64,000 bases of DNA from a virus. Where the stretch lies: positions 54,156 through 118,155 of IMG/VR virus record IMGVR_UViG_3300027881_000536. One strand, written 5' to 3'. Below are positions 51,104 to 58,356 of this stretch, piece after piece. Position numbers and translations under genes: made by a program. Under the pieces are notes generated by a model that did not search any database, was not told where the DNA came from, and worked only from the letters and a program-made list of their open reading frames with translations. Numbering within the stretch: the stretch's first letter is position 1; each line of letters starts with the position of its first letter.

Positions 51104-52711
51104 TCATAGTGCACTTATGCCGTGCACCTCTGTATATGCTGGGGTATCTCCCAGCCATTCTTCCATTAGATTTTCATTCAGTATATGGGCCATAACAGGC
51201 CTTCTGTCCTCTATATTGTATTCGATATCGGAATAATCTGCGTGGAACAAGGTGTTGTTCAGCAGGTCTGTGAACACATCATTGACTCTCTTGAGTCTCC
51301 CATCTAAGGTGTCCATACCCAATGCTGTCCCATCGAGTTTCCTCTTGTCATCAAACACAGTAGGCTTGTGAGTTATGGCTCCTGTGAAGCATTGTAGCGC
51401 ATGATACGCTGTATTCTTCTCATCGGCTGCTCTCACATAGTACAGGCTAGGGTCTTTCCAACCCTGTGATAGAGCCAAATCCATATGACTCCTGTTGATG
51501 TTCTTGACCTCTTGAGTCTCTTTGTTTTTGATGACTCTAGGTGGTGATAGACCTATGTTGTTCTCACTCATCACATACATCAGTTTGTCCATCAGTTGGA
51601 TGTCCATCGGAACCCAAGAGAGCAGTTCGGTATTGACCAACCACTCATTGAGTTCTGCTGTGGCATTCACTAGGTCTAAGCCTAACACATCCCAATCAAT
51701 ATCAGCCATGACTCCCTTGGTATGTCTGAGGTTCAAGGCTGTCTTGATGCCTCCAGCAACTGCAAGGTTGCTGCAATAGGTTCTCAAGGCTCCACCATGA
51801 ACGCTGAAGGAACCTCTCCCATCTAGGCTGTTGTTAATCGTAAACCCAAACTTGTAGAGTCCATCCAGGTTCTGGGCAGCCTCACTAAATGCGTCTGTGC
51901 TTAGGAAATTGTGTCCCCTCTCCTTCAATTGGGCTGCTGCTGCTTTCCTAGTCTGTGCCGCTTGGGTCACATCTAAGTCCACTCTACAACGAGCACCATC
52001 ATTCCATGCTGTGACTGACGAGTTGATGTTGGACATCTCTGCGTATCTCAGCATCGGCTCCACCCATTGAGGGTGCGGAAGCACATGGTATCTATCGCTG
52101 ACTGAGCCCAGTAGGGCTCCAGCAGGTCGTGTCTCTGATTTCATCGCTGGGTTGAATATACTCCAAGTGGCTGCGCTGCCATTGGGCTTGTTCACCCTTA
52201 CGAACTCCTCTCCACTAAACACAAAGTTAGGTAGGAACTCTGGTGTGAAGTTCCAAGGAGCCGTCTTCCTGGCTCTCCCTCCCTTCAACAGGGCTCCATC
52301 CCATACATCTGCGGAAGAATCTACTTCTTCGGCTTCCCATACCTTAGCAAACTCCACTCCTTTCGTTAGTTCTGTTGTTGGGGTGTCGTTGATGCGTGCT
52401 ATGAGGTTCTTCTCTGCTGCACCTTGTTCTACCATGTCTATCAGGTCTATGTGCAATTCGCTACTTGGCTGCACTGGCTGTCTCTCTCCTTTGAAGACCA
52501 TCTCGGGTCTGAATACTCCTCCAGGTGTCTCAAATTGGGACACCTTACAGAGCCATTCTCCCTCTTTAATCTTGAAAGTGGTCAAGGCATCGAATGGGAC
52601 TAGGGTGATTGTATCGTCTCCCCCTATAGCCGAGTAGTGTAGCGATACTACTGTCCCAGATTCGCTCTTCTTGACCTTATCTGCTATCATTATTATTTTC
52701 TGTTTTGTCAT
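51104..52711 (-). CDS. DUF932 family protein
   Basis: A 535-residue protein of the phage/plasmid DUF932 family. The characteristic parts are SDRYHVLPHPQWVEPMLRY (about residue 205), a strand-rich core with TAWNDGARCRVDLDV, FTINNSLDGRGSFSVHGG and RTYCSNLAVAG, and a C-terminal helical part. Family members are widespread in phages and plasmids and are biochemically poorly understood. It begins after a GGAG site inside the end of the preceding gene and is followed by the largest internal gap, so it may be strongly expressed. Confidence 0.75.
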   Translation of the reverse strand: MTKQKIIMIADKVKKSESGTVVSLHYSAIGGDDTITLVPFDALTTFKIKEGEWLCKVSQFETPGGVFRPEMVFKGERQPVQPSSELHIDLIDMVEQGAAEKNLIARINDTPTTELTKGVEFAKVWEAEEVDSSADVWDGALLKGGRARKTAPWNFTPEFLPNFVFSGEEFVRVNKPNGSAATWSIFNPAMKSETRPAGALLGSVSDRYHVLPHPQWVEPMLRYAEMSNINSSVTAWNDGARCRVDLDVTQAAQTRKAAAAQLKERGHNFLSTDAFSEAAQNLDGLYKFGFTINNSLDGRGSFSVHGGALRTYCSNLAVAGGIKTALNLRHTKGVMADIDWDVLGLDLVNATAELNEWLVNTELLSWVPMDIQLMDKLMYVMSENNIGLSPPRVIKNKETQEVKNINRSHMDLALSQGWKDPSLYYVRAADEKNTAYHALQCFTGAITHKPTVFDDKRKLDGTALGMDTLDGRLKRVNDVFTDLLNNTLFHADYSDIEYNIEDRRPVMAHILNENLMEEWLGDTPAYTEVHGISAL

Positions 52712-52862
52712 TTTCTTCTTCTCCTTTTTCTTGGTAACCCTCTACGAGGGCTTGACACTTATCTACTTTGCCTTGTTGCAAAGGATAAAGCGAAAGGCTG
52801 GGGGTGGAACCTACATCCCACTCCTCAAACATCCACTCTTGTGTTATCAGTCTGATTTTCAT
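52677..52862 (-). CDS. Small unknown protein with start codon in a hairpin loop
   Basis: I start at ATG 52862, four bases after the previous stop, giving 61 residues; ATG at 52877 is an alternative. It is polar, with WMFEEWDVGSTP near the start and a strongly charged tail (EKGEEENDKTENNNDSR) that overlaps the DUF932 start and carries its ribosome-binding site. Function unknown. Confidence 0.45.
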   Translation of the reverse strand: MKIRLITQEWMFEEWDVGSTPSLSLYPLQQGKVDKCQALVEGYQEKGEEENDKTENNNDSR

Positions 52863-52873
52863 GAAGTCAGACT
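52849..52873 (-). promoter_or_regulatory. Hairpin with a start codon in its loop
   Basis: AGTCTGA and TCAGACT are perfect inverted 7-mers separated by 11 bases that contain the ATG at 52862. On the mRNA the start codon would be in the loop and the previous stop in the stem. It could tune translation of the 61-residue gene. Confidence 0.45.
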
Positions 52874-53139
52874 TCATCTTCCTCATCCTCATCTGGAGCA
52901 AGTAACTTTTGTAATTCCCAGCCACTCTTCACTTCTCTCCGTTCAAGGTACTCTACGCACCTTTGGTTGTGTTTCTCTCTATTACCAGGTCTTTCGTAGT
53001 ACTTGGGCATGTAAGATTTCATGTACGCCCTATCTCTTTTTTGCCTCGGGGTCATACATCTTACATGTCTTGTTCTCGGTCTCCCTTTCCCTTGGTATGG
53101 GACAGGCTCTCCACATTCTAGACAATTAGTTACAATCAT
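52867..53139 (-). CDS. Small zinc-finger-like basic protein
   Basis: A 90-residue protein with CLECGEPVPYQGKGRPRTRHVRCMTPRQK at the start. This is a short knuckle followed by an Arg/Lys-rich helix with Tyr residues, seen in small phage and archaeal proteins that probably bind nucleic acid. The tail is acidic (DEDEEDEV). It is coupled by ATGA overlap. Confidence 0.55.
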   Translation of the reverse strand: MIVTNCLECGEPVPYQGKGRPRTRHVRCMTPRQKRDRAYMKSYMPKYYERPGNREKHNQRCVEYLERREVKSGWELQKLLAPDEDEEDEV

Positions 53140-53228
53140 TTTGCTGTCTCCTTGAGAAAGAACACCACATAGGCAAAGAACCAGATGAATACAATACCCA
53201 TGGCTCCCAATATTAATTCACTAAACAT
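53136..53228 (-). CDS. Membrane microprotein
   Basis: A 30-residue frame; almost all of it (residues 5-25, LILGAMGIVFIWFFAYVVFFL) is one membrane helix with a short charged C-terminus. It overlaps the gene before by eight bases and the gene after by ATGA. Function unknown. Confidence 0.5.
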   Translation of the reverse strand: MFSELILGAMGIVFIWFFAYVVFFLKETAK

Positions 53229-53403
53229 CGCTTGAGCCCCCTTTGACTAAAATTTCGACTTGACGATGTCTAATGTCTCCACTTAATAATGCTTCCTCTA
53301 CACAGGCTTCACAGTATTGGTATACGCCCACCTTAGAGTAAACTATCGTCAGAGGTTTGTCACCTCTTTTACAGGATTTACAACTCTTTCGCCTTGTGTT
53401 CAT
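53221..53403 (-). CDS. Zinc-ribbon small protein
   Basis: A 60-residue protein with CKSCKRGDK and YCEACVEEA, 19 residues apart, a zinc ribbon of the kind seen in many phage microproteins. The N-terminus is basic and the C-terminal part strand-like. It starts in an ATGA overlap. Confidence 0.6.
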   Translation of the reverse strand: MNTRRKSCKSCKRGDKPLTIVYSKVGVYQYCEACVEEALLSGDIRHRQVEILVKGGSSDV

Positions 53404-53858
53404 TCTTCTTCCCCCTCATCAATATCAAATGAGCCATGTTCATCTAAAACAAGGTATGACTCCACATCATATACACCAGGAACTTCATCATGGACTACTT
53501 CTGTCTCCTCCACTTCAATTCCTTGCATTGAAAGGTAAACCCCAGTAATCCAAGGAGGTGCCTCTTCGTACTCTCCGTAAGCCCCTCTTAGGAAGTCGTA
53601 CATGATTTGCTCCCTCTGAAAACTACCTTCTTTTGCCTCTTGAAGGGACTTAACCTTAGCATCGTGTGTGGATTTTACACGCTTACACATCTCTTTGTAT
53701 TCATCCCGTTCTGCTTTCCTTTCCCACCATTTCTTTTTGCTCGCCATCAGTATTGTGTGCCTCTTCATCGTGCCAATCCTATTCCTATACTTATTATGAG
53801 TTTCAAATGGTCTGGCATCGACCTCTTTTCTGTATTCTTCTATTGTTTTCATTGTCAT
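53400..53858 (-). CDS. Unknown charged protein
   Basis: I start at ATG 53858, two bases after the previous stop with GGTGA upstream, giving 152 residues; the longest frame starts inside the preceding gene. The first 80 residues are basic and helical (KKKWWERKAERDEYKEMCKRV). The last 60 are acidic and strand-rich, ending DIDEGEEE. The change of charge suggests that it could bind nucleic acid at one end. Confidence 0.5.
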   Translation of the reverse strand: MTMKTIEEYRKEVDARPFETHNKYRNRIGTMKRHTILMASKKKWWERKAERDEYKEMCKRVKSTHDAKVKSLQEAKEGSFQREQIMYDFLRGAYGEYEEAPPWITGVYLSMQGIEVEETEVVHDEVPGVYDVESYLVLDEHGSFDIDEGEEE

Positions 53859-53859
53859 T

Positions 53860-54171
53860 TTATTCACCATTAAATCCAGCCATAGTTGGCTTTTCTTCAT
53901 TCTTTTTCTTTTTCGCTGCTGCCGTGACTGGGTATTTAGTCTCCCAATCACTATCACTTATCGCATTGATGACCTCATCTGCATACCAGGAGTTAGTACA
54001 ATCTCTACATATCTCCACTTCAGCCTCGAGTAGTAGTGCAGGGTCTAATTTTTGAGGTGGGGTCATAATCCCACAGGCTTCACACTCTATGCAACTATCA
54101 CACTCATCGTAGTCAAGAAGAGCGACATTACATCCTTCACACATCGCTATATCAACATGCTTAGGGTTCAT
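53860..54171 (-). CDS. Cysteine-rich, double zinc-knuckle protein
   Basis: A 103-residue protein with CEGCN, CDSCIECEACG and CRDCTN, seven or more cysteines that can form two zinc sites, then a Lys/Ala-rich stretch (AAAKKKKNEEK). It is coupled by ATGA. This is one of the most cysteine-rich proteins in the window. Function unknown. Confidence 0.55.
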   Translation of the reverse strand: MNPKHVDIAMCEGCNVALLDYDECDSCIECEACGIMTPPQKLDPALLLEAEVEICRDCTNSWYADEVINAISDSDWETKYPVTAAAKKKKNEEKPTMAGFNGE

Positions 54172-54320
54172 TCTTCCTCACCTTCTCTCATATGGGGTGG
54201 AATTAAGTCCCCTTTGAGCAAGATTTTAGCCGTGATGGGCTCTCCTGCCACATTGACTTGGCTAATGTAATGCATCCAGACATTATTATGTTGGTCTCTG
54301 GTATAGTGGGTCTCATTCAT
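54168..54320 (-). CDS. Small unknown protein
   Basis: I start at ATG 54320 (overlapping the previous stop, with GGGTGAG upstream), giving 50 residues. It is probably beta-rich, with VWMHYISQVNVAG and ITAKILLKGDLIPPH, ending REGEEE. Function unknown. Confidence 0.45.
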   Translation of the reverse strand: MNETHYTRDQHNNVWMHYISQVNVAGEPITAKILLKGDLIPPHMREGEEE

Positions 54321-54414
54321 TCTTCTCACCCTCTTCTTTAGCATGTTGCTTAGCAAATTCCCACATGAGTGGCAACAGTGGTATTTTATCAAACATATCT
54401 TCTACTGTTTGCAT
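54313..54414 (-). CDS. Microprotein
   Basis: A 33-residue frame with GGTGATT just before its ATG, a match to the archaeal anti-Shine-Dalgarno sequence. The middle is hydrophobic (FDKIPLLPLMWEFA) and the end charged (EEGEKNE). It overlaps the next gene by eight bases. Function unknown. Confidence 0.4.
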   Translation of the reverse strand: MQTVEDMFDKIPLLPLMWEFAKQHAKEEGEKNE

Positions 54415-54416
54415 AA

Positions 54417-54938
54417 TCACCAACTCGAACGATACTCATACCAAGTGTAGAATTTGGGGGCATCTCCGTTTACTATCGGCTTGAGTTGGTCTATCGTTGG
54501 CTTGATTTGCCACTCAAAATAGTCCTTATCGTACCCTTTACCACCAAAGAAGAATCCCTCAGTATTAGGTAGGTTCTCCTCTGCAAACTGCTTAGCCATC
54601 TCATTAGGCTGACCATGGTTATTCTTGTTCTTCAAGTAACATGACCATATGCCTTCACAGATTTTGAGCAATGTACTCAAACTCTTGCAGTTCTCCCCAG
54701 AGACCTCGACATGATAGGTGCGACAATTATCGTTCCCCTCTTGGACATTCTCCACAAACCAACCGTGAATTGCATTACACTTTCTCCAGTAGGCTGCTTC
54801 TTCCACAATCTGGACTACTTTCTCTTCATTTACACCCGGCATCCCTGTTATCTTTAACTTGCGCTCTGGTTGGTTGGTTGAACTGAGATAGAAAGAAATC
54901 ACAGATGTGTGTTTTGTGAGATACATATCTAGTCCCAT
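54417..54938 (-). CDS. MGLDMYL-type phage protein
   Basis: A 173-residue protein of a family frequent in phages and recognisable by MGLDMYL at the start, AAYWRKCNAIHGWFVENVQ near residue 50 with DNCRTYHV after it, and the GFFFGGKGYDKDYFEWQI segment near residue 130. The molecular function is unknown. Conservation across unrelated phages suggests a general host-directed role. It starts in a TAATG overlap. Confidence 0.7.
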   Translation of the reverse strand: MGLDMYLTKHTSVISFYLSSTNQPERKLKITGMPGVNEEKVVQIVEEAAYWRKCNAIHGWFVENVQEGNDNCRTYHVEVSGENCKSLSTLLKICEGIWSCYLKNKNNHGQPNEMAKQFAEENLPNTEGFFFGGKGYDKDYFEWQIKPTIDQLKPIVNGDAPKFYTWYEYRSSW

Positions 54939-55018
54939 TACTCTTCCTCCTTTACTGCACCCATTACAGGTTCTTTACCTCTAACTCTTCTCCAGAATAA
55001 TTTCATTGACCTAATCAT
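54938..55018 (-). CDS. Basic microprotein
   Basis: A 26-residue frame between an ATGA and a TAATG junction. The first part is basic (KLFWRRVRGK) and the end is KEEE, formed by the GGAGG of the next gene. It may act mainly as a coupling leader; functional status is uncertain. Confidence 0.35.
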   Translation of the reverse strand: MIRSMKLFWRRVRGKEPVMGAVKEEE

Positions 55019-55086
55019 TCTTCATCCTCCAATCTACACTTCTTTAGGTGTTCTCTCCAAGGTATCATTTCATCGTGAATACTCAT
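55015..55086 (-). CDS. Microprotein
   Basis: A 23-residue frame with ATGA overlaps at both ends. It is charged (MIPWREHLKKCRLEDEE). The precise junctions support translation, but a product with its own function is not certain. Confidence 0.35.
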   Translation of the reverse strand: MSIHDEMIPWREHLKKCRLEDEE

Positions 55087-55397
55087 TCTTCTTCCTCCTC
55101 ACGCCCTATGTTGTAGTTCTTCCACAGCGTGAAACCGAAATTGTTCATTCCATCTTTGGACAAAAGATTGTATTCCATCAGTTTTCCCTTGTGTTTCACC
55201 AAATAATCGTATACCTCTGCGACATTCTCCATACCAAAGCCATCACAGCCGTTGTTGAGGTGCTGTCTGATGAACAGGTCAGCGATAGTCCAATTATCCC
55301 TGTTCACACTGTGAAACTTGGGGTCACTGTATTTCGGTTCCTCTCCGTCATCCGCACAATTTTCCAATAGGTATGCGATAATCTCTTCTTTGCTCAT
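55083..55397 (-). CDS. Unknown acidic protein
   Basis: I start at ATG 55397 (ATGA overlap), giving 104 residues. The N-terminus is helical (SKEEIIAYLLENCADDG), followed by a region with HLNNGCDGFGMENVAEVYDYLVKH that could be a helix pair, and an aromatic end (FGFTLWKNYNIGREEEEE). No family is recognised. Confidence 0.5.
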   Translation of the reverse strand: MSKEEIIAYLLENCADDGEEPKYSDPKFHSVNRDNWTIADLFIRQHLNNGCDGFGMENVAEVYDYLVKHKGKLMEYNLLSKDGMNNFGFTLWKNYNIGREEEEE

Positions 55398-55735
55398 TCT
55401 TCTTCCTCCTTCTCTTGGCATTCTTGGCAGTGGTAATCACACCATTCTATGTCGTCATCGCTCCAAGGTATGTTGCTAACCATATAGTGGACAACATTGA
55501 CCCATCTTTGTCCAGCACATATGTACAAACAACTGCATTCGTCAGATTCTACGACTGACCAAATACGATTTACATCCTTAATTGAGCCAAATTTCTCTTT
55601 CTTTCTAACAGTGTCAAGTTGGGCTTTTTCCCACCCATAGTACCCACTATCTTCATCTTCATTTGGGGCAGTTATGAACTCCCAATCTTCAATTAGTTCC
55701 ATTGTCTCATCGCTAGTTAGTGGGTAGTTGGTCAT
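55394..55735 (-). CDS. Unknown acidic protein with C-terminal cysteines
   Basis: A 113-residue, acidic and Trp-rich protein. Cysteines cluster as CSCLYIC near residue 70 and WCDYHCQEC near the end, which may hold a metal. It ends KEKEEEE with the ribosome-binding site of the next gene. Function unknown. Confidence 0.5.
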   Translation of the reverse strand: MTNYPLTSDETMELIEDWEFITAPNEDEDSGYYGWEKAQLDTVRKKEKFGSIKDVNRIWSVVESDECSCLYICAGQRWVNVVHYMVSNIPWSDDDIEWCDYHCQECQEKEEEE

Positions 55736-56025
55736 TTCTCCTCCTTCAGTAGTCGGTGTAGTGCAGGTGTAGGTGAACGCATACAGGTGTCTTTGAGCGT
55801 GTATCTCTTCTCAATTTCCAAAATTATCTTCAGCATAATCTTCTTATCGTTAGCATCATCTGTATCTTCCATCTTTTTCGCAAACATGTGCAGACAAGCC
55901 ATGACACTTGTAGTTGGGAAGTCGTTGCATACCTTGTCCAGCGGTGGTAATTTTGGGTCACCTTTCGCAGCAGACCACATGATGTTAGCAATCGTATTGG
56001 GTGTCAGAGGTGGTTTATTACTCAT
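55732..56025 (-). CDS. Unknown helical protein
   Basis: I start at ATG 56025, after GAGG, overlapping the previous stop by eight bases, giving 97 residues. It is helical, with TPNTIANIMWSAAKGDPK, SVMACLHMFAKKMED and KKIMLKIILEIEKRY. No motif is recognised. A small protein-binding role is conceivable. Confidence 0.5.
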   Translation of the reverse strand: MSNKPPLTPNTIANIMWSAAKGDPKLPPLDKVCNDFPTTSVMACLHMFAKKMEDTDDANDKKIMLKIILEIEKRYTLKDTCMRSPTPALHRLLKEEK

Positions 56026-56641
56026 CCTCTGACACCTCAATAAAGTTCATGCATAGCCAAGCAAGAAGCCACTCTTGCCTCACACAAGGGTAGTTCTCGT
56101 TCGGATGCTTGACGATAGCATCCAAATGACTGAATGCCACGAACAGAGATTCGCCGTCTGCCATTGTGAACTCAAGCATCTTGACATCTTCATCTCTGTT
56201 GTTCTTACCATCAGTAACTCCAACAAACTCCATTATCATGTAGTCTGAGGCTTCGCTAGCAAAACTAACCACATTGTGACTAGACTCCTGAAGCCTTCTC
56301 CCTAATTCCATCATCTCGTGTTGGTCTATGGAACCATTGGCAGTTGGGATGTTGAAAGCCATACCATACTGCCTTAGTGCTCTATCCGAGCCTGTCTGGC
56401 AGAATGGTGTGCCAATTTCTTCTTTCATCAATTGATGAACTTCTGCAGGGTCGGGGTGTCCAAACTGTAGGTGTAGACTCCCGCCGTTCTGCAGGTATGA
56501 CGATTTAATCCTGAACTCTGGTGCAGTCAGGTTTGGTGCTCCCTTCTCACCTTCGATGTTATCATCGAAGATTTCAGTAACATCGTTTTCGGGAACGACC
56601 TTCGTCGGTTTTGTCAAGTATTTTTTAATGTTTTCATTCAT
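56018..56641 (-). CDS. Unknown protein
   Basis: I start at ATG 56641, nine bases after AGGAG, giving 207 residues. The middle has strands such as GGSLHLQFGHPDPAEVHQLM and later YMIMEFVGVTDG and KMLEFTMADGESLFVAF. The C-terminal part is helical and Trp-rich (QEWLLAWLCMNFIEV). It resembles no family I can name. The regular strands suggest an enzyme or binding protein of alpha/beta type. Confidence 0.5.
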   Translation of the reverse strand: MNENIKKYLTKPTKVVPENDVTEIFDDNIEGEKGAPNLTAPEFRIKSSYLQNGGSLHLQFGHPDPAEVHQLMKEEIGTPFCQTGSDRALRQYGMAFNIPTANGSIDQHEMMELGRRLQESSHNVVSFASEASDYMIMEFVGVTDGKNNRDEDVKMLEFTMADGESLFVAFSHLDAIVKHPNENYPCVRQEWLLAWLCMNFIEVSEDE

Positions 56642-56861
56642 TTTCTTCATTCTCCTGTTTCTTGGAGTCGTTGTATGCATTGTTGATGCAGAATATCGCC
56701 TTTTGGTTGAGATAATCGGCTCTCCTATCGTAGCCTTTTCTCTGCTCATCAGTTAGATTAGGATTATTGCTCTCCCCAATAGCGTGTATCATCTCACTCA
56801 TTATGTATGCGATTTCCCTCACCCAGTAATTATCGTGGTTAGCGCTTATCTCAGACGACAT
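56634..56861 (-). CDS. Small helical protein
   Basis: I start at ATG 56861, after GGGGAGG and overlapping the phosphatase-like stop by eleven bases, giving 75 residues. It is helical (YWVREIAYIMSEMIHAIGES, KGYDRRADYLNQKAIFCINNAY) and ends KKQENEENE. Function unknown. Confidence 0.45.
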   Translation of the reverse strand: MSSEISANHDNYWVREIAYIMSEMIHAIGESNNPNLTDEQRKGYDRRADYLNQKAIFCINNAYNDSKKQENEENE

Positions 56862-58356
56862 TGTAGTCATCCTCCCCTGTGGTAGTTTCGTTAGTTGGAC
56901 CATTACCCTCTTCCTTCGCCTCACCTTGTTTAGGTGGGTTTGGGTCATCGGGCCAGTTCTTTCTATTGGTAAGCCTGAACCAATGCTGTGGACTCACACC
57001 ATCTAAGATTAATCCATCTTCCTTCACCAATTGATTAGTGAAGAAGAACGATGCATCCTTACTCTTATTGATACACTCAGGGCAAGCCTTGAGTGTGGTA
57101 GCATTCTTGACATCCAGAGCCATAGTTAGTATATGAGGGCTCAATTTCTTGAAACAGTAGTCGCACTTCACATGATGGACAAAGCCTCGGTCCCCTTTGG
57201 TGTAGTTAGGAGCATCTGACCTATCCTTCATGGTGATATCACACAGTACACAAGAATCTACCACGATGACATTTTCAAGTATCTTGTCCTCTCCATCTAA
57301 CACCGTAGTCCATACATTTACAAGGTTCCTAAGCAGGTTACCTTTGCAGGTGTTACTTGAGTTCAATCTCGTCTGACTCTCTAACAAGTCTGCCCAATTG
57401 TCACCATGTAGTGTTGTCATTAACTCTTCACTGAGATGATTTATTGACATCACTTGAAGGTCGCTAACCGGTTGTAAACACTTCAAACACATGCAGTAGT
57501 CGGTAGAATTGGTAGTGGTATCTCTCTTGACCACGAAGGGGCTCACATCCACTAATTTACCTTGACACTTGATGTCGAAACACCATTCGTCTTTCAGTAT
57601 GTCTTCATCAGTGTTCTCCCAAGATACGAAGTCACATAGTGTGCACTCCACCAACTTGATGTTGTAGTTGGTCTTAGCAGGTGGGTTCTTCTGCCAACCA
57701 CTTGTGCTACCACCGTAAACACTGTGGCCTTGGGTGTATCCCTTGTGGAATCCAAGTGGGGGTCCAACTTCTATTTCACACATATCTGCTACATACTTCT
57801 GTTGTGCTGTCGCTTCTACTGCCTTTTGGCAGTAATTATCTCTGACTTCGGTGATGAGTTCGTTGGAATCTTTCCAAGTCTTCTTCTCTTCATCACTAGC
57901 CAATAGATATCTTAGGATAGACAGTTGCACACCAGTTCTACCGTGTCCGCCCATACACATACAGTGGATGGACTTAATCTCGTTAGTCCTGATGTTCTCT
58001 GCCAGTTCTTCCCAGAACTCTTTGCCTAAATCTTGCGGGACTTTGTAATCAGGGAAGTCTATCGCAAGTATCTCCTTAGGTTCTACTTGCTCTATCTTGC
58101 TCATGCAAGACCATTTCTCCGCGTCCAGACCTCTTGTTGAGTACTTACTAGGCATACCCTTCATTACTTCGTTGTCTGGCCCCATAGCCAAGTCTGGTGT
58201 CTCATCCATGAGCCACCATCCTCCTGCTCTACTACTACCACCTGCATAGACCTTTATTCCGTCATGCGTGGTGAAGGCGAGTGGGTTACCTGTATGGCAT
58301 TCAACCCATCCACCTTTCTTTGTTGTTTTTCCTTGCTGATATTTTGTATCAATCAT
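56851..58356 (-). CDS. Tyrosine/dual-specificity phosphatase-like protein with C-terminal zinc ribbons
   Basis: I start at ATG 58356, which overlaps the preceding stop (ATGA), giving 501 residues beginning MIDTKYQQG. The phosphatase signature is IHCMCMGGHGRTG, a CX5R loop with Cys134 and Arg140; the AIDFPDYKVP segment about 30 residues before it can supply the general-acid Asp. The next 350 residues contain many CxxC pairs (CTLC, CMCLKC, CVLC, CDYC, CPEC), enough for three or more zinc sites. It should remove phosphate from protein or another substrate in the host cell. Its gene directly follows the PEP-synthase-like gene, so the two may act on the same target in opposite directions. Confidence 0.7.
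   Translation of the reverse strand: MIDTKYQQGKTTKKGGWVECHTGNPLAFTTHDGIKVYAGGSSRAGGWWLMDETPDLAMGPDNEVMKGMPSKYSTRGLDAEKWSCMSKIEQVEPKEILAIDFPDYKVPQDLGKEFWEELAENIRTNEIKSIHCMCMGGHGRTGVQLSILRYLLASDEEKKTWKDSNELITEVRDNYCQKAVEATAQQKYVADMCEIEVGPPLGFHKGYTQGHSVYGGSTSGWQKNPPAKTNYNIKLVECTLCDFVSWENTDEDILKDEWCFDIKCQGKLVDVSPFVVKRDTTTNSTDYCMCLKCLQPVSDLQVMSINHLSEELMTTLHGDNWADLLESQTRLNSSNTCKGNLLRNLVNVWTTVLDGEDKILENVIVVDSCVLCDITMKDRSDAPNYTKGDRGFVHHVKCDYCFKKLSPHILTMALDVKNATTLKACPECINKSKDASFFFTNQLVKEDGLILDGVSPQHWFRLTNRKNWPDDPNPPKQGEAKEEGNGPTNETTTGEDDYNVV

Noticed and set aside
50949-51158. Open frame of 69 codons crossing the intergenic gap
   Set aside because: It starts inside the DUF932 gene and spans the T-rich tract and hairpins; its sequence is not protein-like.
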